Assembly (NCBI GenBank): GCA_964450405.1
Contig: CAYVCQ010000011.1
Span: 1-64,000, forward strand
Source: WRGT01 sp964450405
GTDB taxonomy: Bacteria > Spirochaetota > UBA4802 > UBA5550
Length of the DNA stretch: 64,000 bases
Direction of reading: 5' to 3'
Translations under genes and position numbers: made by a program
Notes under the pieces: model-generated
Database searches by the model: none
Seen by the model: only the letters and a program-made list of their open reading frames with translations
What the model was told of the DNA's origin: nothing
Part shown: positions 18,124 through 27,337 of the stretch, piece after piece
How the letters are laid out: every line of letters begins with the position of its first letter
Numbering within the stretch: the first letter of the stretch is position 1

Positions 18124-18879
18124 ATGTCTTTGGAAAAAAAAAGTAAAAAAAAATCAACGGTTAAATCAGCTCCAAAGAAAGGGGCAAAAATCTCTCCTTC
18201 TCAGAATAGCGGTGGAGGTAATGGTCCGTTTTATGTGCTGATCATTATCATTTTAGTAACAGTTATTGTTCTTCTTCTCAACAAGTTTTATGAAAACGGG
18301 AAGTTTAATATATCCTATTTGAAGAATGCATCAGAGAAGGGTGAATCTGTTAAAGATAAAGGTCAAAACGCTAAAGATAAAATTTCAAGTGATAAAGAAA
18401 GTGATAAAACCGGTAAAGATAAAGATCTCCATCCGGAAGAAAAAAAAATAGAGGACAAGGCATCTGCTTCTGATAAGGAAGTTTCTCTCTATTTTCTTAA
18501 GCTTGATGATAAGAGTGAAAAAATATATCTGAGCACTGTCAAAAGAAAGCTTAAGGATAAACAGCTTCTCTCTCTTACTCTTGAACAGCTGATAAAAGGT
18601 CCGTCAGCCTATGAACAGAGTAAAGGTTATATTACTGCCGTTCCCTCTCACTTGAAAATACGAGGGATTGAAATTAAGGGTAAAACTGCAGAGATTGATT
18701 TTAATGGTGTAATCGAAGAAGGAGCCGCGGGTGATATTCTGTTAAAAAGAATTCAGCAGATTGTAAATACTGCCACTCAGTTCGATACAGTGGATAGTAT
18801 AATAATAAAAATTAATGGCAAGAGGCGAAGTACCATAGGTGGAGACGGTTTCTCCATCGGAGGTCCTCTCCGGAGATAG
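18124..18879 (+). CDS. GerMN-domain membrane protein
   Basis: 251 residues. A lysine-rich cytoplasmic start (1-35) is followed by one membrane helix (about 37-53) and a charged Lys/Asp/Glu-rich linker (70-120). The C-terminal GerMN domain covers 120-250 (VSLYFLKLDDKSEKIYLSTV, LEQLIKGPSAYEQSKGY, AEIDFNGVIEEG). GerMN domains occur in the spore protein GerM and in many non-spore formers, where they act outside the inner membrane, probably in cell-envelope or peptidoglycan binding. This copy has no Gmad partner domain. Single gene; a MITE-like element follows 28 bases after the stop. Confidence 0.8.
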   Translation: MSLEKKSKKKSTVKSAPKKGAKISPSQNSGGGNGPFYVLIIIILVTVIVLLLNKFYENGKFNISYLKNASEKGESVKDKGQNAKDKISSDKESDKTGKDKDLHPEEKKIEDKASASDKEVSLYFLKLDDKSEKIYLSTVKRKLKDKQLLSLTLEQLIKGPSAYEQSKGYITAVPSHLKIRGIEIKGKTAEIDFNGVIEEGAAGDILLKRIQQIVNTATQFDTVDSIIIKINGKRRSTIGGDGFSIGGPLRR

Positions 18880-18907
18880 AGTTTTGAATGATATCAGTAA
18901 TAAATCT

Positions 18908-19074
18908 ATGGGGCTGTCTCAAAAGTACAATCATTGTCATTCCGGCTGTAGTGAAACGAAATGCCGGAATCTCATACTGTTGATTCAATCAGGAGATTCC
19001 GGTATTTGCAAGAATTGATGATGCAAAACCGGAATGACAAAAACAGAAATATCAGACTTTTGAGACAGCCTCAT
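18908..19074. mobile_element. Family B MITE-like element, no coding capacity
   Basis: 167 bases with terminal inverted repeats ATGGGGCTGTCTCAAAAGT and its partner (18/19 matches, 15 perfect at the inner part). Inside lies a second inverted pair, TGTCATTCCGG (18935-18945) and CCGGAATGACA (19029-19039), plus CCGGAATCTC/GAGATTCCGG. The GGCTGTCTCAAAAGT end resembles ends of IS elements, so it may be moved by a transposase encoded elsewhere. No target duplication that I can be sure of. Confidence 0.75.
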
Positions 19075-19123
19075 AGAGGCATTCTTACTGACAAAAAAGT
19101 TAAGGGATAAATACTGGAATAAT

Positions 19124-19648
19124 ATGAATGAAGTTATGGAAATAGAAATAAAATGTTATTGCGATGACGTTGAAAAAGTAAAAAAACTTCTGGAAGAAAT
19201 TGGTGCCAGGTTTGTTGAAAAACGAAGCGAGTCTGATATCTATTTTAATCATCCTTCCAGAGATTTTGGTACAACAGATGAAGCATTAAGACTCAGGAAT
19301 ATTGATGATAAATGCAGGATTACTTACAAAGGTCCTAAAGTTAGTCTCACTACTAAAGCGCGGATTGAGCATGAAACAGAAGCGGGTGATTTTGAAACAA
19401 CAAGGAATATTCTGTTGAGCCTGGGTTTCACAGAGAGTGGTATTGTAAATAAAGAGAGAGAGTCTTTTTCATTCAGCGGTATGGAAATTACAATCGATTA
19501 TGTTGATGGATTAGGAACTTTTGTTGAGATCGAAAAAATCGGTGAACTTAGAGATGATATAGAAAAAGAACTGTTTAATACTGCTGCAAAACTCGGACTA
19601 TCTAAGTTTGAGAGAAGGTCTTACCTTGAGTTGAAATATTTTTCCTGA
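19124..19648 (+). CDS. CYTH-domain protein (class IV adenylate cyclase / triphosphatase-like)
   Basis: 174 residues, one CYTH domain. The ExExK signature is MEIEIKCY at residues 5-12. Further tunnel residues follow: SDIYFNHPSRDF, EALRLRNIDDKCRITYKG, ETEAGDFETTRNILLSLGF, ESFSFSGMEITIDYVDGLGT and EIEKIG, with the closing RRSYLEL. The fold binds triphosphates with Mg2+; members are CyaB-type adenylate cyclases, thiamine triphosphatases or inorganic tripolyphosphatases, and sequence alone does not decide. An in-frame ATG at 19136 is an alternative start, but the GGA before 19124 favours the longer form. It ends 2 bases before the converging gene. Confidence 0.85.
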   Translation: MNEVMEIEIKCYCDDVEKVKKLLEEIGARFVEKRSESDIYFNHPSRDFGTTDEALRLRNIDDKCRITYKGPKVSLTTKARIEHETEAGDFETTRNILLSLGFTESGIVNKERESFSFSGMEITIDYVDGLGTFVEIEKIGELRDDIEKELFNTAAKLGLSKFERRSYLELKYFS

Positions 19649-19650
19649 AT

Positions 19651-20415
19651 CTATTTTTTAATGATCTCCAGATATTCTTTGTGAAGCGTGCTCCACATCT
19701 CGCCCTTACTTATCATTAGATTTAAAAGCTGCATTGCAAAGTCCTTTGTCTGAAGTGAAAGTTTTTTATAACGAAGCAGATTTTCAAATGCATATACAAC
19801 TATTATCTCAAGATGATAAGATTCTTTTTCAGTTCTTTTCTTTATATTGTTTACTACATGCAGACAGTTTTTAACAAATAAATCTTCGGTTTTAAATACA
19901 TGGAGATATTCTTCGATGAGTTTATGCCAAGTGTTGATATCAATATCAAGAAGTGAAATATTTTTTTTGTTCAGTATATCTTTGAGGTGAATTTTTTTTA
20001 TCTCAGCGGGAGTACTTACGGTATCTTCCGGTATCTCAATCATCAGGGGTTCCTGTTCAGATTCGTCGCTGTGAAAAAGTCCTCTGAGATATTTATATTC
20101 AGCTGAATCTCTTAATACCTCGCTGTAGGTTTCACTGTTTACGGCTCCGCGATCTTCCAGTATTCTTAGAAAATGTTCAATGAAATAAGTAAATTGTTTG
20201 TTTGATTCTTCATCTTCGGTGTCGAGTTGTTCTTTGAGCCATTTATATGCGTCATAAAGTCTTGGAGTAGGAGCAGAAGGAGCGTTTTGTTTGAATTTAT
20301 TAATAGCTATTTTAAAGTCTCTTTCTGTCCATGAGGCTTTCACTTTCCCGAATAATTCAGGAACAAATATTAAATTACCGTTATCCATATCTGATAGATA
20401 TATGAATACATTCAT
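19651..20415 (-). CDS. Hypothetical protein downstream of pheST
   Basis: 254 residues, not recognised. It starts with a hydrophobic but short stretch (MNVFIYLSDMDNGNLIFVP), has an acidic middle (HSDESEQEPLMIEIPEDTVS) and is otherwise alpha-helical, with a helical repeat-like end (FAMQLLNLMISKGEMWSTLH). There is no signal peptide or membrane helix. The ribosome site is weak. It lies 199 bases after pheT in the same direction, separated by a hairpin, so co-transcription with pheT is possible. Confidence 0.6.
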   Translation of the reverse strand: MNVFIYLSDMDNGNLIFVPELFGKVKASWTERDFKIAINKFKQNAPSAPTPRLYDAYKWLKEQLDTEDEESNKQFTYFIEHFLRILEDRGAVNSETYSEVLRDSAEYKYLRGLFHSDESEQEPLMIEIPEDTVSTPAEIKKIHLKDILNKKNISLLDIDINTWHKLIEEYLHVFKTEDLFVKNCLHVVNNIKKRTEKESYHLEIIVVYAFENLLRYKKLSLQTKDFAMQLLNLMISKGEMWSTLHKEYLEIIKK

Positions 20416-20518
20416 TGCAGAAATTCAACAATAAAAAACAAAAAAACCTGACATTTCTATCCGGTTGTTTTATATTACAAATAAATTACTATGTTCTCAA
20501 AAATTGTTTTTTTTACTT

Positions 20519-20569
20519 CAACCTCCACTGATAGAGTAACTTTTTATTTGTCTCCATCAGTAGAGGTTG
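20519..20569. other. Long-stem hairpin between pheT and the following gene
   Basis: CAACCTCCACTGAT (20519-20532) pairs with ATCAGTAGAGGTTG (20556-20569), 13 of 14 pairs, around a 23-base loop. There is no T-run on the pheT strand, so it may stabilise or process the pheT mRNA rather than terminate it. Confidence 0.5.
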
Positions 20570-20614
20570 ATGATGTTTTGAATTAATATGTAACCTGACG
20601 GTAAATCTTTATTA

Positions 20615-23011
20615 CTATCTGAGAACGTATCCCTCTTTATTAAGCGCAGAGATTACTTTTTTCTGAAGATCTTCAATTTCTGCAGGCTCAAGAGTTTTCT
20701 CTTTTGATGCGAATATTGTTTTTATCGATACTGATTTTTTATCATCTGGAAGCTGTGAACCTTCGTAGATGGAGATTACTTTTGCTTCGGTAATTCTGTT
20801 TTTATCGCATTTACGGACTATGCTGAGTATATCCTGACTGTATGTTTTTTTATCGGCAACTACAGAAATTTCAAATGGGACTTCGGGATATTTCTGAAGT
20901 TCAGTAAATTTAACAGGAGTTTTCTCTGCGTTAAAAAGAATGTTCAGATCCAGGTCGAATATCGCAGCTTTTCCAGTAAATTCAAATGTCAAAGATGCTT
21001 CGGGATGGACTTCAAAAATCAATCCAGCTTCTTTACCATCAACTTCAACCTTCATCGATCTCCCGGGATGCGCATATGGCGGGAGTGAATTGGTTGCAGG
21101 AATTAACTTATAATTTTTTATCCTGAGTTTATCAAGTAATCCAACTGCGATTGCTTTTGCCTCAAAGAATACAGGATTTTCAGGTTTTTTCATAAACACT
21201 GCACCAGAAGTACGGAAATTCTCAGAAACAAGATCTGAGGATTTGCGGTCTTCCTTGAGATATACACGCCCCAGTTCGAATATGTCGAAATTGTCGTAAA
21301 ATCTCTGATTATATTTGATAAAATTCATCATGTTCGGTATCAGACTTCGGCGAAGTCTGTCGAGATCCATGGAGAGAGGATTGCGGAGCCGGAGCTCTTT
21401 ATCTTCATTGATTTTAAGTGAGTTAAGAGTTTCTTCGTTTGTAAAAGAGTATCCTGAAACCTCAGTCATGCTGAAAGATGATGTAAGAATATTTTTTACA
21501 TCTCTCTCGAAGTATCTGAATAAATTCTTAATCGGGGGCACACATTCCACTAGTGGCGGGGTGGGGTCGATGTTTCTGTAACCGAAAACTCTCCCTACCT
21601 CTTCGACAATATCATCTTTCATTGAAATATCTTTTGTCGATCTAAAATGAGGTGCTGTGATATGAAGATTCCCTTTATCATTTTTTACGTGAAACTGAAG
21701 AGATGTGAGAGTTTTCATTATTGCATCATCATCAATATTCTGCCCTATTCTTTTTCTTATATACTCTGATGTTATATCTATCTCTGCCTGTTTCACTGGT
21801 GACGGATAATCGTCAACCATGGATGTGACTGCTTCCGCACCGGGTATGATTTCTTTAATAAGCTCGTAACATCTTGCAATGGCATCAACGGTAATTTCCG
21901 GTGATAGAGATTTTTCGAATCTCATTGCAGCTTCTGTTCTTGAATCGAATCTCTGCGCAGTTTTGCGGATATTTACCGGATTGAATGTCGCAGCTTCAAG
22001 AACAATCTCAGTGGTATTGTCTTCAACCTCGCTGTTGCCGCCGCCCATTACACCTGCAAGAGCGATTGGACCGCTGGCATCTGCTATAACAATATCTTCA
22101 GTCGTAAGATCATGCACCCTTCCATCAAGTGTAGTGATCTTTTCGCCCTTTGCTGCAAGACGGACAATGATCTCGTCGCCTTTTAGTTTTTTCCGGTCGA
22201 AAGCGTGCATCGGCTCACCGATTTCTGCCATGACATAATTGGTTATATCAACAATATTGCTGATTGGTCTCATGCCAAGAGCAGTAAGTGATGATTTAAG
22301 CCAATCCGGAGATTCTCCGATTTTTATATTCTTAACAACAAGCGCGCTGTATCGTGAAGCTGCTTCAGTATTTTTTATCGATACCTTTAAACTGTCTTTA
22401 TTTGCGATACCTGAGAGTATGGAGCTGTCTACAGGTTTTTTAAATTCTTTTCCCATTAGAGCGGCTATTTCGCGGGCAAATCCCATGTGACCCCATAGAT
22501 CCGGTCTGTGAGTTATAGATTTGTTATCTATGTTAAGTCTTACATCTACCCAGTCGATGAACATTTCACTAAGTGGTTTGCCGATGGGTGTGTTCTCGGG
22601 AAATATATGTATTCCGCTATGATCATCTGACATGCCGAGTTCTCTAAGTGAACAGAGCATACCGCTTGATTCAACACCGCGGATCTTTGTTTTCTTTATA
22701 ATAAACTCTTCGCTGAATTTTGTGCCGACCGTTGCGAATGCAACAATATCTCCGGCTTTATGATTCGGAGCGCCGCAGACAACCTGAATCTTTTCAGTGC
22801 CGGTGTCAGCAAAACAGAGTGTGAGTTTATCCGCGTCAGGGTGCGGCTCGACGCTTATAAGCTTTGCTGTGTAAATTGTTTTATAAAAACTGTTAATGTA
22901 TTCTATACCTTCAATCTCCGCAGTGGACATTGTCAGTCTTTCCGATATTGCTTCAGGAGTCACATCGGCTATATTTACCATGCGTCCTATTATTTTCAGT
23001 GAAATCCACAT
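20615..23011 (-). CDS. pheT: Phenylalanyl-tRNA synthetase beta subunit
   Basis: 798 residues, normal length. Forms the alpha2-beta2 enzyme that charges tRNA-Phe. Domains: tRNA-binding EMAP-like fold (about 40-150: SVEPHPDADKLTLCFADTG), B3/B4 editing domain (about 210-380: MHAFDRKKLKGDEIIVRLA, LAGVMGGGNSEV), B5 domain (about 400-475), catalytic-like core (about 480-690) and C-terminal FDX-ACB anticodon-binding domain (about 705-798, LQKYPEVPFEISVVADKKTY). AGG lies about 10 bases before the ATG. It follows pheS by 19 bases. Confidence 0.97.
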   Translation of the reverse strand: MWISLKIIGRMVNIADVTPEAISERLTMSTAEIEGIEYINSFYKTIYTAKLISVEPHPDADKLTLCFADTGTEKIQVVCGAPNHKAGDIVAFATVGTKFSEEFIIKKTKIRGVESSGMLCSLRELGMSDDHSGIHIFPENTPIGKPLSEMFIDWVDVRLNIDNKSITHRPDLWGHMGFAREIAALMGKEFKKPVDSSILSGIANKDSLKVSIKNTEAASRYSALVVKNIKIGESPDWLKSSLTALGMRPISNIVDITNYVMAEIGEPMHAFDRKKLKGDEIIVRLAAKGEKITTLDGRVHDLTTEDIVIADASGPIALAGVMGGGNSEVEDNTTEIVLEAATFNPVNIRKTAQRFDSRTEAAMRFEKSLSPEITVDAIARCYELIKEIIPGAEAVTSMVDDYPSPVKQAEIDITSEYIRKRIGQNIDDDAIMKTLTSLQFHVKNDKGNLHITAPHFRSTKDISMKDDIVEEVGRVFGYRNIDPTPPLVECVPPIKNLFRYFERDVKNILTSSFSMTEVSGYSFTNEETLNSLKINEDKELRLRNPLSMDLDRLRRSLIPNMMNFIKYNQRFYDNFDIFELGRVYLKEDRKSSDLVSENFRTSGAVFMKKPENPVFFEAKAIAVGLLDKLRIKNYKLIPATNSLPPYAHPGRSMKVEVDGKEAGLIFEVHPEASLTFEFTGKAAIFDLDLNILFNAEKTPVKFTELQKYPEVPFEISVVADKKTYSQDILSIVRKCDKNRITEAKVISIYEGSQLPDDKKSVSIKTIFASKEKTLEPAEIEDLQKKVISALNKEGYVLR

Positions 23012-23030
23012 TTTAAACTACCTCGTTGTT

Positions 23031-24062
23031 TTAGAATTGATGAATAAATCTGATGTCGCCGCTCATGAAATGGCGAATGTCGTTGATGCCGGCCTGCATC
23101 ATAATAAGTCTGTTGAGGCCCATACCGAAGGCGAAACCGGACCACTCATCGGGGTTGATATTTCCTGCGCGAAGAACATTGGGGTGTACAAGTCCGCAGC
23201 CGAGAAATTCTATCCATCCCGATTGTTTACATACACGGCATCCTGTACCTCCGCAAATAAGACAGCTGAAGTCGAGTTCAAAACCCGGTTCAACAAAGGG
23301 GAAATATCCGGGACGTAATCTTACTTTAACTTTACTTTTAAAGATACCCTGAAGAACCTCTTCCATGATATAAATAAGGTGAGAGACGGAAATATCCTTT
23401 CCGATCATCATTCCTTCAACCTGGTAGAAAGTGTGTTCATGTGAAGCATCAGTTGCTTCGTATCTGAATACCCGTCCCGGTGCCATGATCCGGAAAGGTG
23501 GAGTCATCCCCTCCATTCCACGGATCTGTATCGCAGAGGTGTGAGTCCGGAGCAGATTTCCATCTTCAGTCCAGAATGTATCCTGCATGTCTCTCGCCGG
23601 GTGAAACTTCGGTATATTAAGAGCTTCAAAATTGTAGTATTCAGTTTCAGCTTCAGGACCATCGAGAATCTGAAAACCCATTGATGTAAGAATGTCTTCT
23701 ATTTCATACTGTGTTTTTGAAATGGGGTGAAGGTAACCTGCTTTTCTCTCGCGGATTGAAATTTCCGGATTGAGAGTCACATCAATCCATTCGCTTGATG
23801 CGATTTCGCTGAACCCCGATTTTGTAAGATGATCTTTTTTTTCATCGAGAGCATCTTCAATGATCTTTTTTATCTCATTGGATTTTTTGCCCACAGTATT
23901 TCTCAATTCAGGTGTAAGCTCGCCGAGAGATCTTAGTATCTGAGTAAGCATCCCTTTTCTTCCAAGGACTTTTACCCGGATATCTTCAATTTCATCAATG
24001 AGTTTTGAGGAGTTTATAAGCTCAATCGCTTCCTGCTTTATTTTATTAAGTTTCTCTTCCAT
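23031..24062 (-). CDS. pheS: Phenylalanyl-tRNA synthetase alpha subunit
   Basis: 343 residues, typical. The N-terminal coiled coil (1-90) binds tRNA. Class II motif 2 is in FRIMAPGRVFRYEATDASHE and motif 3 in GMGLNRLIMMQAGINDIR. FHPARDMQDTFW and LLRTHTSAIQIR are family blocks. A four-cysteine cluster (CLICGGTGCRVC) is as in many bacterial PheS. AGGA lies 8 bases before the ATG. No T-box or attenuator was recognised in the 150 bases upstream. Confidence 0.97.
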   Translation of the reverse strand: MEEKLNKIKQEAIELINSSKLIDEIEDIRVKVLGRKGMLTQILRSLGELTPELRNTVGKKSNEIKKIIEDALDEKKDHLTKSGFSEIASSEWIDVTLNPEISIRERKAGYLHPISKTQYEIEDILTSMGFQILDGPEAETEYYNFEALNIPKFHPARDMQDTFWTEDGNLLRTHTSAIQIRGMEGMTPPFRIMAPGRVFRYEATDASHEHTFYQVEGMMIGKDISVSHLIYIMEEVLQGIFKSKVKVRLRPGYFPFVEPGFELDFSCLICGGTGCRVCKQSGWIEFLGCGLVHPNVLRAGNINPDEWSGFAFGMGLNRLIMMQAGINDIRHFMSGDIRFIHQF

Positions 24063-24406
24063 AAATTAAATCCTGAAATTATTATAATATTCATTACTTT
24101 GCTAAGTGTCTCTTAACATTTCAATAGGTTCGGAGCCCTGTTAAAAGTCAAGGAAAATGTTTGGCAGTGGGGAAAAACGATTTAATACAGCAGTACCTGA
24201 AGATTATAAAATGTCTGTCTGAACCTTGATTTTAGGGATTAAAGGATTTACATGATTTAAAAAGATAATCACTCTCCGTTGATCATGTAAATCCTTTAAT
24301 CTTACGAATCATGGTTTAGACAACCGGATCGGTATTCTAAAAAAATATTAACTTCTCATAAGATAATTTAATAACAAACAATAACTCCGCCAATAGGCTG
24401 TATTGA
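24063..24406. other. Intergenic region between pheS and ROK gene
   Basis: 344 bases between two leftward genes. The central part is the family C palindromic repeat (24216-24322). TATAAT-like DNA lies close to pheS, but I found no convincing -35 box. No ORF. Confidence 0.45.
24216..24322. repeat. Family C palindromic repeat (107 bp)
   Basis: Ends TGTCTGAACC and GGTTTAGACA are inverse complements with one mismatch. Inside, GGATTAAAGGATTTACATGA and the later TCATGTAAATCCTTTAATC form a second long inverted pair, so the RNA or single strand would fold into one long interrupted hairpin. Similar GTCTGAACC...GGTTCAGAC elements are familiar to me from other bacterial genomes. Non-coding. Confidence 0.75.
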
Positions 24407-25360
24407 TCACAATATATGTTTTAATCGATCCATTGCAATCTTTGCTGCTCCAAATGCCGGTATAATCGACTGATTTTTTACTGCGATGATTTTCACTCCC
24501 TCTTTCATTCCTTTCATTGCTCTTTCAGATATTATTTTTTTTACAGCTGGAATGATAAGCTTGTGTGAGTTGGACAGTCCTCCTCCAAGAATAACCGCCT
24601 CGGGATTAAAGATGTTTATAATGTTTGCAATTCCTGCGCCAAGGTGTAGAGATATGTATTCGAAGGATTTAAGTGAAAGTTCGTCATTTTTAATTGCTTC
24701 TTCATAAATTATTTTTGCCGTAAGGACTTCTTCTTTTGCTCTTTTGTGAAGAGATGAGTTTTTGTATTTTTTCAGATTTGAATTTGTGTATTCAACCAGA
24801 GCTGTGGCGGATGCATATCTCTCCAGACATCCTTTGTTTCCGCATGAACATTCTTTCCCATTAACATCAATAGTCATATGACCGATTTCAAGTGAGCTGC
24901 CGTTCTGACCTGTAAATAGCTTTCCGTCAATTACAGCTCCTCCTCCGATACCTGTGCCGAGAGTAACCATTACAAAGTTTTTAAAATGCTTCCCGTCATT
25001 CTCCCACCAGAAACCTGCACAGGCAACAGTGGCATCATTTTCCAGAAAAGTTTTTATTCCGGAAATCTTTTCTATATTTGCTGCAAGAGGATAATTTTTC
25101 CAGCAGAGGATATTGGGACTATTGATTGTAATTCCCCTTCTTCTGTCTATTGAGCCGGCAGCGCCGATTCCGATGGCCTTAATTGAGTTTTTATCGATTT
25201 TTGCGTCAGATGCAAGTGTCCCTATCAGAGAAATAATACCTTTATCAATATTTTTTGAAGTTTCAGGAGTTTGTATACCTCCTGAAGATAATATTTTCCC
25301 GTTTTCATCGGTGAGAACACCTTTGATGTTCGTTCCGCCTATATCAATTCCAATGTACAT
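24407..25360 (-). CDS. ROK-family sugar kinase (glucokinase-like)
   Basis: 317 residues. N-terminal phosphate loop GIDIGGTNIKGVL; catalytic-region ENDATVACAGFWWEN; GTGIGGGAVIDGKL; the ROK zinc motif CSCGNKGCLERYAS; and a C-terminal ILGGGLSNSHKLI. It should phosphorylate a hexose with ATP in the cytoplasm; most stand-alone ROK proteins of this length without a helix-turn-helix are glucokinases, but N-acetyl-hexosamine or fructose kinase is possible. GAGG lies 8 bases before the ATG. Single gene; sugar-phosphate enzymes lie 2-5 kb away on the other strand. Confidence 0.9.
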   Translation of the reverse strand: MYIGIDIGGTNIKGVLTDENGKILSSGGIQTPETSKNIDKGIISLIGTLASDAKIDKNSIKAIGIGAAGSIDRRRGITINSPNILCWKNYPLAANIEKISGIKTFLENDATVACAGFWWENDGKHFKNFVMVTLGTGIGGGAVIDGKLFTGQNGSSLEIGHMTIDVNGKECSCGNKGCLERYASATALVEYTNSNLKKYKNSSLHKRAKEEVLTAKIIYEEAIKNDELSLKSFEYISLHLGAGIANIINIFNPEAVILGGGLSNSHKLIIPAVKKIISERAMKGMKEGVKIIAVKNQSIIPAFGAAKIAMDRLKHIL

Positions 25361-25560
25361 TGCAATACCTCTTATATGCTAATTTATATACCAAAACAGT
25401 TTAATGATGTGAAAATGAAAGCGGTTTTATTCATGATTTCGGGCCGGAGATTATTCAGCATCCTGAACCTGAAATTCCGGCTAATATCCGGTCGCATCAT
25501 ATTTATTATATGTTCAATAATAATACATGTCAATATCAAAACAATATAAGTTATATAAGC

Positions 25561-25589
25561 TTGTTTTACTAAATCATATTTTTTATAAA
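25561..25589 (+). promoter_or_regulatory. Probable promoter of the PHP gene
   Basis: TTGTTT (25561-25566), 17 bases, TATAAA (25584-25589). Leader would be about 55 bases to the ATG at 25652. The remaining AT-rich spacer (25361-25651) holds nothing else that I can support. Confidence 0.4.
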
Positions 25590-25651
25590 TTAAGGGCCAT
25601 TTTATAATAATAATTGTAGACACATAATGTCTGTTTTTAAAAAATCAAATT

Positions 25652-26488
25652 ATGAATATGATAGATATGCATTGCCATACAACAGCCTCTGACGGAATAA
25701 AAACTCCTTCAGAGCTTATAGATTTTGCCATTGAGAAAAATGTCGGGATTATTGCTGTAACCGACCATGATACGGTATCGGGACTGGAAGAGGCTGTAAA
25801 TTATGCTTCCGGCAAAAATATTGTTCTTATACCTGGGATTGAGTTCAGTATTGATTATCAGGGTGGATCTTTTCACCTTGTGGGACTTTATATTGACCAC
25901 CAGTATAACCCTCTCATTGAAAAAACTCTTCATCTGCAGAATGTACGGGATAAGCGGATTTACAGAATAATTGAAGATCTGGAGAAGCATGGTGTAGAGA
26001 TTCCCGTTGAGGAAGTTCTTCTGGAAAGTGCAGGAGGAGCCATCGGACGGCCTCATGTTGCCCGTGTACTTGTTAAACATGGTTATGCCAATAATATGAA
26101 TGAGGTTTTTAAAAAATTTCTTGTGAATGGTAAACCGGGATATGTCAAGAAAGAGAGAATCAAACTTGAAGAGGCTGTGAGTCTTATTAAGGGAGCCGGA
26201 GGAGTATCGATTATTGCTCACCCGGTATCATTGAATTGCAAAAATAAAGCTGAGTTTGAAAGTACCATTAAGGGATTTGTCGATGCAGGAGTTGAGGGGA
26301 TCGAGGTTTACTCTTCTATGCATAAAAATTCCGAGATTAATGATTTTCTTGAGCTTGCTTTAAAATATAATCTTATAGTTTCCGGCGGAAGTGATTATCA
26401 TGGAGATAAAGATGAAAAGATAGGATACTATCTCCCCTCGAAGCCGATACCTTACGAAATCTACGAAAGAATCAGAAAACATTCCTGA
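25652..26488 (+). CDS. PHP-domain phosphoesterase (RNase AM / nucleoside bisphosphate phosphatase-like)
   Basis: 278 residues, one PHP domain with its full set of metal ligands: MIDMHCHTTASDG near the start, IIAVTDHDTVSG, IPGIEFSIDY, VSIIAHPVSLNC and GGSDYHGD. The length and order match the YciV/TrpH group, whose E. coli member is a 5'-3' exoribonuclease and 3',5'-nucleotide phosphatase. It should hydrolyse phosphate esters with a tri-metal centre. The start is ATG 25652 or the ATG two codons later; neither has a strong ribosome site. Apparently monocistronic, with 206 bases to the next gene. Confidence 0.88.
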   Translation: MNMIDMHCHTTASDGIKTPSELIDFAIEKNVGIIAVTDHDTVSGLEEAVNYASGKNIVLIPGIEFSIDYQGGSFHLVGLYIDHQYNPLIEKTLHLQNVRDKRIYRIIEDLEKHGVEIPVEEVLLESAGGAIGRPHVARVLVKHGYANNMNEVFKKFLVNGKPGYVKKERIKLEEAVSLIKGAGGVSIIAHPVSLNCKNKAEFESTIKGFVDAGVEGIEVYSSMHKNSEINDFLELALKYNLIVSGGSDYHGDKDEKIGYYLPSKPIPYEIYERIRKHS

Positions 26489-26694
26489 TTGCTGAATAAA
26501 AGTGTTGTAACCTCTTTACTGTAATATTCTCCATTGCTCAAAGTCTTATCTTTTATTATTATTATCTGCTGATATCTCTTATTGTTTCCTAAAATCCATT
26601 TTTTTTTAAAAAACACTAAGCTAAACGGAACCGCTCTGCCGATTATTAATTGATAACTAATTAATCTCAATGAAGTTTCATGCAGGAGAGCAGA

Positions 26695-27207
26695 ATGAAT
26701 AATCTGATAAACAGAGCTATAATACCGGTCATAAATGCAAACGGAATCACAACTATAAGAATGAATCTTCTTATTTCTATGAAGGAATTTATTGAGAGAA
26801 TTTCAACAAAGCCTTATATGAAAGAGGAAGAGCTTGAGAGGCTGGAAGCTCAATTCGGTGTCAGACCTGATATTATTACATGGGGAGATTATTTCCAGGC
26901 TGAGATTGCCACCACGATGAAAGATATAGATGATGATGAATTTATCAAGGCATTTGATACCATCAAGTTTGATATGATCTCAAGTTATTTTATTTTCAAA
27001 GATAAGGGGATAGACTTTTATAACTGGGTTGAAAACTCATTCAATAATATAGAAATTGAAGATATTGATAGTCTTGGTGATGAAGATAAAGAGATTGTGC
27101 ATCTGAAAATACTAATGGATTATTATCAGGAGATTGGTATTACAGATAGATTTTCAGAATCAGAATTGAACTGGCATTCGTCTTTTAAAGAAGCCCTCGC
27201 GATCTAA
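26695..27207 (+). CDS. Hypothetical protein
   Basis: 170 residues, not recognised. The start is the ATG at 26695 because AGGAGAG lies 4 bases before it; an upstream in-frame start (26680) has none. The protein is soluble and acidic, with mixed alpha/beta prediction: an N-terminal strand-rich part (LINRAIIPVINANGITTIRM) and helices after residue 45 with many Asp/Glu (IEIEDIDSLGDEDKEI). A terminator follows 31 bases after the stop, so it is a single-gene unit or the end of one. Confidence 0.65.
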   Translation: MNNLINRAIIPVINANGITTIRMNLLISMKEFIERISTKPYMKEEELERLEAQFGVRPDIITWGDYFQAEIATTMKDIDDDEFIKAFDTIKFDMISSYFIFKDKGIDFYNWVENSFNNIEIEDIDSLGDEDKEIVHLKILMDYYQEIGITDRFSESELNWHSSFKEALAI

Positions 27208-27237
27208 TAGAGTATTTATTTCAGAATAATTAAAAAA

Positions 27238-27264
27238 AGCTGCCATATACAGGCAGCTTTTTTT
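27238..27264. terminator. Intrinsic terminator after the 170-residue gene
   Basis: AGCTGCC (27238-27244), loop ATATACA, GGCAGCT (27252-27258), then a T-run to 27264; an A-run precedes the stem. Confidence 0.9.
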
Positions 27265-27337
27265 ATGGAGAAATAAGCTCTATTAAAAAAAACTTGTAAT
27301 AAAGCATTACTTTTTTTAATTTAACTTTAACAGCAAT

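Noticed and set aside
18908..19074. Search for a transposase gene near the MITE-like element
   Set aside because: Element is non-coding and no transposase frame is found anywhere in the window.
25384..25623. 79-codon leftward frame in the ROK-PHP spacer
   Set aside because: AT-driven composition, no ribosome site, no domain; overlaps the likely PHP promoter.
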